DNA from: Allosphingosinicella deserti
GTDB lineage: Bacteria > Pseudomonadota > Alphaproteobacteria > Sphingomonadales > Sphingomonadaceae
Direction: 5' to 3'
DNA: 64,000 nucleotides
Assembly: GCF_003012735.1 (NCBI RefSeq)
Contig: NZ_PXYI01000003.1
Location: forward strand, 761,694-825,693
The notes below the pieces were generated by a model. That model searched no databases. It was not told the origin of the DNA and was given only the letters and a program-made list of their open reading frames with translations. Every line of letters begins with the position of its first letter. Within the stretch, counting starts at the first letter, position 1. Shown piece by piece: positions 27,298 to 34,720 of the stretch. The position numbers and the translations under genes were made by a program.

Positions 27298-28904
27298 TCG
27301 GCGGGCTCCAGGATCGGCGTCGCCGGCGCAGGGACGACCCGCCTGGCGCGGCTTTTCCGCAGTTCGGGACGAAAGCGCGCGACCCGAACCGCGATCGTTC
27401 CGGCGAAGAGCCCGAAGGCCGCGAGGGCGAGGTCGATTGCGGCGAGCATCCAATCGCCCGCGGCCAGCCAGGCGGGCAGGCCACGCTCCGTGGCCGCAAC
27501 ATTGTAGACCGGGATCGCGGCAAGCAGCGCGCCGGTGATGCCGAACAGAGCCGGCCATGCCGCCTTGGGGCGACAGGCGAGGGCGACGAGACCGGCAGCG
27601 GCCCAGGCGATGAAGAGCGCATGCACCTCCCACTCCGCACGGCCCCGCATTCCCGCCGGCAGCAGGCGGTTCGCCCACAACAGGCAGGCAATGCCGAGTG
27701 GAAAGCCGGCGATCACCGCAACGTTGAGCCGCTCGACGACTCGGAAGCCGAAATAGGGCCTTGCCGGATCGGGCAGCTTCTCCCGGCGCTTCACGGTCCA
27801 CAGCACCAGGCCGCTCGCGACCATGGCGCTGCCCGCAACGCCGCACAGGAAATAGATCCAGCGCAGGCCGTCGTCGGCGAAGCGGCCGGCATGGAGGCCG
27901 ATCATCGCACCCGCGGTCACCGCCGCCCCGCCCGGCGCGGGCGATCGCCACACCAGGCGGCCGGAGACGCCATCATAGGTAAGTCGCGGCGTCCGCGACG
28001 ACAGCATCGAAGCGGAGCTTTGGCTCACCGTGATCCGCGCCGCGGCGTCGCCGGGATCGCTGACTTCGATGAATCCGGCGGGGGCGCCGAAGCGGCGCTG
28101 GGCGTCCTGCACCACGATGCGAAGATCGGCGAGCGGTGCTGCCCGGCCGGTCCGCTCGACCGCCTGCGCCTGCGGGAACAGGGCGTCGAAGATCCTTGCT
28201 TCGTCACTGTAATTGGCGACCACCGCCCAGGGCATCAGCATCGCCATTAAAGTGACCAGACCCGTGTAGGTGATCATCAGGTGGAACGGGAGCGCGAGAA
28301 CCGCGGTGGCATTGTGCCCGTCGAGCCACGACCTCTGGCCCTTTGACCGGCGCAACGTGAAGAAGTCCCGGAAGATCTTCTTGTGAGTGACGAGGCCGCT
28401 GAGGATCGCAACCAGCATCATCATCGTCGCGAAGCCGACCAGCCATCGCGCCCAGATCACCGGCATGTAGTGAAGATCGAAGTGGAAGCGGTAGAAGAAC
28501 TCGCCGCCGCGGGTCTCGCGAGCATGCGCCGGAGCGCCGTCCGCGCCGATCAGCGCCTGGTTGTCACGGCGGCCGCCGCGTCGCCGCGGCTCGCCCTTCT
28601 TGACCTGCGGTTGCCAGAACAGCTGTGCGCCCGGTGTCCGTGCACTGGGCATCGTGATGAACCAGCTCTTCGCGTCGGGCGCCTTCGACTGCAGAAAGCG
28701 CTGTGCGCCGGCGAGGACCTGCATCGGCTGCTCGACCCGGGCGAGTTCCGGCCGCATCCAGCGGTTCATGCCTTCGCGCCAGAAGGCGATCGTGCCGGCG
28801 ACGAACACCAGGAACAGGATCCAGCCGAGCAGCAGCCCCGACCAGGTGTGGAGGAACGCCTGTGATTGGCGGAAGCCTCTGGTGTTGGTGTCCATGGTGT
28901 TCAT
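27294..28904 (-). CDS. PepSY-associated transmembrane protein, siderophore-iron reductase type
   Basis: A 536-residue inner-membrane protein. It starts with a charged segment and a helix (WSGLLLGWILFLVFVAGTIAFW), then a periplasmic region, the FHFDLHYM motif with histidines, a second helix pair, a cytoplasmic/periplasmic PepSY-like part, and several helices at the C-terminus. This is the PepSY_TM family, proposed to reduce ferric siderophores in the periplasm through haem-bound histidines. The ATG at 28904 overlaps the DUF3649 stop by four bases, and its own stop overlaps the DUF3325 start. The C-terminal membrane block (residues 370-500) is longer than in minimal members. Confidence 0.88.
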   Translation of the reverse strand: MNTMDTNTRGFRQSQAFLHTWSGLLLGWILFLVFVAGTIAFWREGMNRWMRPELARVEQPMQVLAGAQRFLQSKAPDAKSWFITMPSARTPGAQLFWQPQVKKGEPRRRGGRRDNQALIGADGAPAHARETRGGEFFYRFHFDLHYMPVIWARWLVGFATMMMLVAILSGLVTHKKIFRDFFTLRRSKGQRSWLDGHNATAVLALPFHLMITYTGLVTLMAMLMPWAVVANYSDEARIFDALFPQAQAVERTGRAAPLADLRIVVQDAQRRFGAPAGFIEVSDPGDAAARITVSQSSASMLSSRTPRLTYDGVSGRLVWRSPAPGGAAVTAGAMIGLHAGRFADDGLRWIYFLCGVAGSAMVASGLVLWTVKRREKLPDPARPYFGFRVVERLNVAVIAGFPLGIACLLWANRLLPAGMRGRAEWEVHALFIAWAAAGLVALACRPKAAWPALFGITGALLAAIPVYNVAATERGLPAWLAAGDWMLAAIDLALAAFGLFAGTIAVRVARFRPELRKSRARRVVPAPATPILEPAE

Positions 28905-29215
28905 GGCCGCCCACTCATCGCGATCGACGTCCAGGCGATCGTGCCGGCGGCTCCGCCGGCCAAAGCGAGCGTCCAGAAGGCCCGCCAGCCGCTGCGGGCG
29001 GCAAAGGCCCACATCGCGGCGACTGCGCAGATGACGAACGCGATCAGCGAGGCTACGATCGTGGCCTCGCTCCGTGCGCCGGGTAGCAGCCGGGCAATGG
29101 CCATCGCCCAAAGGCTGGCCACTGCATAACCGAGCGGTATCGCCGAGACCACGCGCAGGGCCATGTCGCCGCGGCGACGCCAGGCGCTCGCCTCGAAAGT
29201 GCCGGCCCTGCTCAC
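28901..29215 (-). CDS. DUF3649 family membrane protein
   Basis: A 104-residue protein with three predicted membrane helices (about residues 18-42, 50-70, 78-98). DUF3649 proteins are annotated as iron-uptake proteins and occur between a siderophore receptor and a PepSY protein. The ATG overlaps the receptor stop (ATGA) and the stop overlaps the PepSY start, so the three are translationally coupled. Confidence 0.82.
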   Translation of the reverse strand: MSRAGTFEASAWRRRGDMALRVVSAIPLGYAVASLWAMAIARLLPGARSEATIVASLIAFVICAVAAMWAFAARSGWRAFWTLALAGGAAGTIAWTSIAMSGRP

Positions 29216-31464
29216 GGGAAAGCGACCCTGACGGTCGCGAACACGGAGCGTGGGCTTCCGTAATAATTGCCCCGCCCTGTCGACGAGATCCGCGAATAAT
29301 ATGTGCGGTCGAGCAGATTGTTGACGTTGACCGATACGGACAGCTGCTCGCTGATCTTGTAGCCGGCGCGCAGGTCGAGGACCGCGTAGCTTCCCTGTCG
29401 AACAATCGACGAACGCGTGCGCAGGCTGCCATCGGCGTTGAACGCCGCGGGGTTGCCGCCGTGGGTCGCGCTGAACCAGGTGAGGCTCCCGCCAAGGCTG
29501 GCGCCCTTGAACGGCCCATCCGCCGGCGCGTAATTGGTGAACATCTTGACCATGTGCTTGGGGATCACCGGCACGAACGAGATGCCTTCGAACTGCGCGT
29601 TGGTGTCCTCCAGATATTTGTTGCGATTGTAGGTGTAGCCGCCGTTGACGCGCCAGCCCGGCAGGATCTCGCCATTGGCTTCGACCTCGATGCCGCGCGA
29701 GCGCACCTTGCCGATCTGGAGCACGACTCCGGGCAGATCGGGATCGCTGAACAGGCGGTTCGATTGAGTGATCTGATAGGCTGCGGCCGATAGTAGAAGG
29801 CGGTCGCTGAACAGGGCAAGCTTGCTCCCGGCTTCATATTGCGATCCGATCAGAGGCTGGATGTCGCTGCCGTCTGCCCGCGGCAGTGACGAGCTTTGGG
29901 GGGTGAAGCTGTCCGCATAGCTCGCGTAGACATTGAGCGCGTCGGTGATGTCCCAGACGAGCCCAACATACGGCGTGAAGCGTTCCTCGATGCTGTAGCC
30001 GGTCTGCGGCAGCAATCGGGGCAGCAATGTCGTGCTGTTCGTGTCCCACCAGGTGACGCGTCCGCCGCCGACCAGGGTAAGGCCCTGCACTGGCGACAGG
30101 CGCATCTGCCCATAGAGTCCGTATTGCTCGATCTCGGTCTCGGTGCCGCCATAGACCTGGGTGACCGGCCCGGCCGGTCCCTGGAACGGCGGCAACGGGC
30201 CGTAGGGATCGAGCGGCGGCTCTGTCGGGGAGACCGGATCGTAGACGTCGATCCGGGCATAATTGGAGAGTCGCGTGAAGTAGGAAAGCGAGGAGCTTGC
30301 CTGATAATCGGCGCCGAGGATCAGCGTCTGGTCGCGTCCGAAGGCAGAGACGCTGCCGATGCCGTTCACGTCGAACGAGCGGGTCTTGAGGAAGCTGTCG
30401 CCGCGATAGGCGATGTGGCTGGTGACGCCGTTGTTCGGCGTGATCGGCTGGTTGCCGATATAGGAATAGACGTCGATGCGGTCGACGTCGGTGACGAGCC
30501 CGGTTGCCCGCAAGCTCCACCGGTCGCTGATCTGATGGGCGAGCTCCACGAAGCCGGTCCAGCTTTCCGAGCGGAAGCGATTCCAGTCGGCGCCGAGATA
30601 GGTAGAGCGGGGAATGTCGAGCAACTGGCCGTCGCTGCCGTCGAGCCCGCCGATCAGGCCGGGGAGGCCGGACTGGATTGCCGGCTTGAAGCGATCGTAG
30701 GTGGCGCCGAAGGTGAGGGTGGTGCGAGCGTCGAGGTCGATCGATCCGACGGCGAATGCACCGATCCGGTTGCGATGCGCGACATCGAAGAACTGGTCCT
30801 GGTCCTGCAGCATCGCGCCGACACGGAGCCCGGCGGCGTCCCCGATCGGGGTAGACGCATCGAGCTCGAGACGGACATTGTCGTAGCTGCCGTAACCCGC
30901 AGAGCCCTGGATTCGCAGCGTGTCCAGCGGCCGCTTGCGCACCAGGTTGATGCTGCCAGCAGGGTTGCCCGATCCGCTGAACAGGCCGGCCGGCCCGCGC
31001 AGCACTTCCAGGCGATCATAGAAGAACAGATCCGGCACCACGGCGGGGAAGCCGAAGGCGAGGGTGGGCACGCCGTCCACCAGGTAATTGTTGATCGCAA
31101 AGCCGCGCGACAGGAAGGACGGATCCTCGCTGCCGACGCCGTTCACGGTGATCCCCGCCGTGGCGGTGAGTGCGTCCTCGAGCGTGAACAGATTCTGCGC
31201 CTCGATCTGCTCGCGATCGATCACCGTCACCGTATTGGGGACGTCCTTCAGCGGAGTCAGCGTCTTGCCGACTTCCTTGCCATAGCTCTTGCCGACAATG
31301 ACGATCTCGTCGGCCGCATCCGCCGCGTCGATGCCGGCATCGGCTTCAAGGCTTCCGAAAGCGTCAGCCACTTCTCGCGCCGTGCCTGCAACCTCGCCTG
31401 CAAGAGCGGGCACCGCTCCACCGACCGCCGCAGCACCCGCAAGCAGCACACTCAAACTTCGCAC
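29212..31464 (-). CDS. TonB-dependent siderophore receptor
   Basis: A 750-residue ferric-siderophore receptor. The N-terminal part is a signal peptide (ending PALAGE); the TonB box region is DEIVIVGKSYGKEVGK. The plug shows SFLSRGFAINNYLVDGVP and LEVLRGPAGLFSGSGNPAG, typical of FpvA/FhuE-like receptors, and the barrel ends with VFATVRVAFP. There is no N-terminal signalling (STN) domain. It leads the iron operon with DUF3649, PepSY, DUF3325 and DUF4198. A Fur-box-like sequence lies 53 bases upstream. The cognate siderophore is unknown. Confidence 0.94.
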   Translation of the reverse strand: MRSLSVLLAGAAAVGGAVPALAGEVAGTAREVADAFGSLEADAGIDAADAADEIVIVGKSYGKEVGKTLTPLKDVPNTVTVIDREQIEAQNLFTLEDALTATAGITVNGVGSEDPSFLSRGFAINNYLVDGVPTLAFGFPAVVPDLFFYDRLEVLRGPAGLFSGSGNPAGSINLVRKRPLDTLRIQGSAGYGSYDNVRLELDASTPIGDAAGLRVGAMLQDQDQFFDVAHRNRIGAFAVGSIDLDARTTLTFGATYDRFKPAIQSGLPGLIGGLDGSDGQLLDIPRSTYLGADWNRFRSESWTGFVELAHQISDRWSLRATGLVTDVDRIDVYSYIGNQPITPNNGVTSHIAYRGDSFLKTRSFDVNGIGSVSAFGRDQTLILGADYQASSSLSYFTRLSNYARIDVYDPVSPTEPPLDPYGPLPPFQGPAGPVTQVYGGTETEIEQYGLYGQMRLSPVQGLTLVGGGRVTWWDTNSTTLLPRLLPQTGYSIEERFTPYVGLVWDITDALNVYASYADSFTPQSSSLPRADGSDIQPLIGSQYEAGSKLALFSDRLLLSAAAYQITQSNRLFSDPDLPGVVLQIGKVRSRGIEVEANGEILPGWRVNGGYTYNRNKYLEDTNAQFEGISFVPVIPKHMVKMFTNYAPADGPFKGASLGGSLTWFSATHGGNPAAFNADGSLRTRSSIVRQGSYAVLDLRAGYKISEQLSVSVNVNNLLDRTYYSRISSTGRGNYYGSPRSVFATVRVAFP

Positions 31465-31952
31465 GTCCTTTGACCCCCGTAATGATTCGTCAGGTGCTGA
31501 TAGCTGTGGCGCTCTTGCGAGTCATTAGCATTATCAATAGCAGGGCGGTTATTCTCAGCAGCGGCTCATTCGATCGTCGCGTCCTATGATGCATCCTGGG
31601 GCGAGCAGGCTTTCAAATATGCCGGGCGGACCCAGGAACCAGATCGAGTGCTCGCGAGGCTGTGGCCGCCCGCGATGCAGATCGGATCAGGCGATCGGCG
31701 GCCGCGACGACTCCGTCGGAGAGAAGGTTATCGGAGTCACTGCCGGTGTGCGGCATCCGGAAGATGTCGCCGGGCTCGTCGATGCCGCCGTGGCGCACTC
31801 GGGAGGCTGGATCTCGTGGATGGCGACTATATCGCACGTTGATCCGGTGCGTCGCGGGATCGATCGGATGCGCTGCCGTTCGCCTGATGAAGCATCGGAG
31901 TGTTGCAGGGTCGGCCGGAGGGGAAGGAGCCGGCCCTGCATCGAGAGCGACG
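31465..31952. other. 488-bp stretch without a convincing gene
   Basis: The right-hand part near 31465-31560 is the promoter region of the iron operon (minus strand) with a Fur-box-like site. The remainder to 31952 carries only short overlapping open frames in both directions, none with a good ribosome binding site or recognisable domain. No structured RNA was identified. Confidence 0.5.
31517..31535 (-). promoter_or_regulatory. Fur-box-like site before the siderophore receptor
   Basis: Read on the minus strand, the 19 bases GATAATGCTAATGACTCGC match the E. coli Fur consensus at 14 of 19 positions, with the strongest match in the first half. It lies 53 bases before the receptor start, where iron-replete Fur would repress. 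Alphaproteobacterial iron regulators may use other sites. Confidence 0.4.
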
Positions 31953-32474
31953 TCAGCCCACGTCCGCGGGCTCCGGAATACACGTGCCGACATAGCGGCT
32001 CTCGATTTTGATGTCGGTGTTCTCGATCTTCTGGCCAGGTACGCCCAGGCCGAGCTTGAGATCGGCGGTCATGTGGGTGCTGAAGTCGCCGGAATAGGTG
32101 CCCTGGAGCGTCGCATTGGCATGTTCGCTCGAGCAGACCGCATCGATCGCGATGGAGTTGCCGCTGCGGCGAAGGTCGAACTTCGAGCAGGATTTGGCAT
32201 CGAGCGCGCCGAATTGCTCGAGCAGATTGTCCTCCGCCCCGATGCACACGGTTTCGGGCTCCTCCCCGGGTTCGTCCGTCGACGAGGTGGATCGCCAGAG
32301 GCCTGGCCGCAGCTGCGGCAGGGCGGAAACCTTCTCGCCGGCCTTTGCCTCCGCGGTGACGGTCGGGGCCGCCCCGTTGTCGGCATGGTCGGGTCGGCCG
32401 CAGCCGGCAAGCGGCAGAGACAGCGCCGTGATGACCGTCGCCATCAGGGCGAGGCGCGTGTTCGATTGAAGCAT
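31953..32474 (-). CDS. DUF3617 lipoprotein
   Basis: A 173-residue lipoprotein. The signal peptide ends in the lipobox LAGC (Cys near residue 25). The mature domain has LRPGLWRSTSS and a series of cysteines (ETVCIGAEDN, AKSCSKFDL, DAVCSSEH, YVGTCIPE) typical of DUF3617, a secreted fold common in sphingomonads. The ATG at 32474 was chosen because it places the lipobox correctly. It follows the DUF805 gene by 19 bases on the same strand. A second DUF3617 protein lies at 37924-38409. Confidence 0.87.
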   Translation of the reverse strand: MLQSNTRLALMATVITALSLPLAGCGRPDHADNGAAPTVTAEAKAGEKVSALPQLRPGLWRSTSSTDEPGEEPETVCIGAEDNLLEQFGALDAKSCSKFDLRRSGNSIAIDAVCSSEHANATLQGTYSGDFSTHMTADLKLGLGVPGQKIENTDIKIESRYVGTCIPEPADVG

Positions 32475-32493
32475 CTTGTTACGTCCTGTTCGG

Positions 32494-32928
32494 TCAGCGG
32501 CGAGTGTGCAGTGGCGGCGAGATCGCCTTTTCGTGCTCGCCGGGAGCAAGGCCGATCCAGAGCAGGAAGCCGAGCGCCAGGATCATCGACAATGTGCCGA
32601 CCAGAACGGCAATTCCGCCGGGGACCATCGCGGTGCCGAGGAGCGCCGGGTTGGAGATGCTCGCCGCAGTGACGATGGCAAGCAGCGCGGAGACGGTGCA
32701 GAGGCCGATGGGCAGCAGCGCGATGGCCGGTGCGCGGCCCATGTCGCGAAGGCGACGCATCGCGAGGCAGGTCCACGGGTAAAGAAGCAGGATCGAGGCG
32801 ATCGATCCGACGATCGGGATGAAGCCGAGCACGATGCCCGCTACGAGCAGCACTGCCCCCGCCACCCAGAAATCTCGTCGCGAGACACTGCCGTGGGCGG
32901 AGGTATAGAGCGGGAGGAGGTCTTGCAT
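32494..32928 (-). CDS. DUF805 membrane protein
   Basis: A 144-residue inner-membrane protein with four hydrophobic helices and the DUF805 signature: SRRDFWVAGAVLLV near the N-terminus and CLAMRRLRDMGR in the loop between helices. These proteins are widespread, of unknown function. It precedes the DUF3617 lipoprotein gene by 19 bases and is probably transcribed with it. Confidence 0.88.
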   Translation of the reverse strand: MQDLLPLYTSAHGSVSRRDFWVAGAVLLVAGIVLGFIPIVGSIASILLLYPWTCLAMRRLRDMGRAPAIALLPIGLCTVSALLAIVTAASISNPALLGTAMVPGGIAVLVGTLSMILALGFLLWIGLAPGEHEKAISPPLHTRR

Positions 32929-33032
32929 CTGGAATGGTCCTTTGATTGTGCGTGTGCGGGGGTAAGTGTCGCGCCGCGCCTAGGCAGGCGCGGCCGAGTT
33001 CATGATGGGGGGATCGTGCCGACGGATGGCAG

Positions 33033-34520
33033 TCACCAGTCCGGCTCCTCCGCGGGCGGTACGACCAGGGTGGCGGTGAGGGTGCCGTCGGTGACGGTGA
33101 ACGGAGCCACTAAAGTGGGTGCATCGAACAGCACGCGCAGCCGCGCAGCCGCCCCGGGCTGGATCGGCGCCATGCCGGTCGGAGCGGCGCGCGGGCCGCG
33201 GATCGAGAAGGTCTCGCGGCGGCTGACGATCGCCTGTCCGGCGGCGCTGCGACCAGCGAAAACGAGGTTGCTTCCGCCGAGATACTGAAGCGCTGCGCTG
33301 CGATTTCGGGCCGTGAAGAACAACTCGAACTTGCCTCCGGGAACCGGTGACGCCTTGTCGAGCCGAACCTCGACATTCTTGAGCGGCACGAAAGCGGCGT
33401 TGGAGACGTCGGGCGCAGGCAAAGCGGGGCTGCGCAAGGCCGGATCGCCGGGAAGATCGAAGGTGGCGGGCGGGGCGCCGTTCTGTTGCACGGAGAGACT
33501 GACGAGGTTCGATCGGACGGCTTCCGGATCCAGCACGAACCGCAATTGCTGGGTGTTGCCGGGCGCTACATTGGGCATCAGCGCGAACGGGCGGGTCGGG
33601 CCGCTGCCCGGCATCCAGATCGCGCGGGTGCTGACGGCCAGTCCGTCGGCATCGGCGATCGACACGGTCCAGTCGCCGTTCGCGAGCAATTTCGCGGCCC
33701 GCGAATCGTTGCGCAGCGTCAACGTGACGCTGACCGCGCCTTTCGCCTCGACGGCGACCCTGTCGAGCCGCGCCGAGAATTCCCGGAGACGCGCAAAACC
33801 GTCCCTCCCTGGCCGGACCGGGGCTGCGGTGCTGCCACCGGCTCCCGGCTGCGACGGTGCATTGCCGGGCGCGTTCGGTCCTTCCCCGCTGCCCGAGGGG
33901 CCCTTCGCGCCGCCGCCACCACCACTCCCAGCACCAGCACCAGCACCAGCACCAGCACCAGCACCACCACTAGCACCACCACCAGCACCGGCGCCTCCAC
34001 TTCCCCCCAGGCCGCCAGTCGTCTTCGAAGGGGGACTGCTGGGAGGCGAGCCTCCCAGCGGCCCGCCGGCACTATCGTCCAAGGCGAGCTCTTCGCCGCC
34101 ATCTTCCTCTTCGGAGGGAGGCGTGCCGGCGGGAACAAGTTCGTGATATTCGCGCACTGTCTGGTGGCACGTCTTGCGGCCCCCCCAACTGATCTCGAAA
34201 TCGCCACAGGGGTCGATGCGCTTGCGGGTCACCAGCACCCAGCCATTTTCGGGCTTCGCGATTTCGATCTCGTCGATGTGGGTGGTCTTGCCGGGCTTGC
34301 GGGCCTTGCGGGGCTTCTCGGGGATCAGCGGTGCCAGCGAATCGCTATCCTCCGGCACGAGGGGGGCAAGGAGATCGTCGTCGGATTGCGGCGGCGCCGG
34401 CGGGACCAATGGCGCCAGCATGTCGCTGTCGCTCGACTGACCGACAGCGGGCGCAGCGACGCTCGCCGCGGCGGCGGCGGCGAGGAGGGAGGGAAGCATT
34501 TTCGAACGGGCGCGGAACAT
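33033..34520 (-). CDS. Secreted LLAPL-motif protein with Gly-Ala linker
   Basis: A 495-residue protein, no named family. A signal peptide (to about PAVGQ, residue 29) is followed by three acidic repeats of the form D-x-(D/S)-x-LAPL(V/I)P (MLAPLVPP, LLAPLVPE, SLAPLIPE). Next comes a basic linker, a small Cys-containing domain (DPCGDFEISWGGRKTCHQ), a long low-complexity Gly/Ala/Ser linker, and a C-terminal part with two beta-sandwich-like halves (VSVTLTLRNDS; GGKFELFFTARN) that look like adhesion or DUF-type beta domains. The ATG at 34520 was chosen over longer frames. The same LLAPL motif recurs in 45384-46205. Divergent from the BTAD regulator. Confidence 0.72.
   Translation of the reverse strand: MFRARSKMLPSLLAAAAAASVAAPAVGQSSDSDMLAPLVPPAPPQSDDDLLAPLVPEDSDSLAPLIPEKPRKARKPGKTTHIDEIEIAKPENGWVLVTRKRIDPCGDFEISWGGRKTCHQTVREYHELVPAGTPPSEEEDGGEELALDDSAGGPLGGSPPSSPPSKTTGGLGGSGGAGAGGGASGGAGAGAGAGAGAGSGGGGGAKGPSGSGEGPNAPGNAPSQPGAGGSTAAPVRPGRDGFARLREFSARLDRVAVEAKGAVSVTLTLRNDSRAAKLLANGDWTVSIADADGLAVSTRAIWMPGSGPTRPFALMPNVAPGNTQQLRFVLDPEAVRSNLVSLSVQQNGAPPATFDLPGDPALRSPALPAPDVSNAAFVPLKNVEVRLDKASPVPGGKFELFFTARNRSAALQYLGGSNLVFAGRSAAGQAIVSRRETFSIRGPRAAPTGMAPIQPGAAARLRVLFDAPTLVAPFTVTDGTLTATLVVPPAEEPDW
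33928..33998 (-). repeat. In-frame hexanucleotide tract coding Gly-Ala
   Basis: About ten near-perfect units of CCAGCA/CCACCA on the plus strand, read as alternating Gly and Ala on the minus strand. Because the unit is six bases, copy-number change would lengthen the linker without shifting frame. Confidence 0.75.
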
Positions 34521-34720
34521 CGGGTCGCTTTCAGCCTTGTGTCGGGTCGGCCGGTCGGATGTCCGACGGGCGCGTGTCGGCACGGCGAGACAGCGTCAAA
34601 ATGGCGTGAAACTCGGTCCCCTGGGCTCTTTCGCATCACTGCGTGGCCCATCACTGCGCTGGCTCAACACTGCGATGGACGATATAGGCGCCGGTCTCGC
34701 GTAGCTTTTTGGGGTGTTCG

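Noticed and set aside
31560..31950. Possible riboswitch or small RNA in the gap before the DUF3617 gene
   Set aside because: No recognisable conserved box, and GC-rich pairing can be found almost anywhere here.
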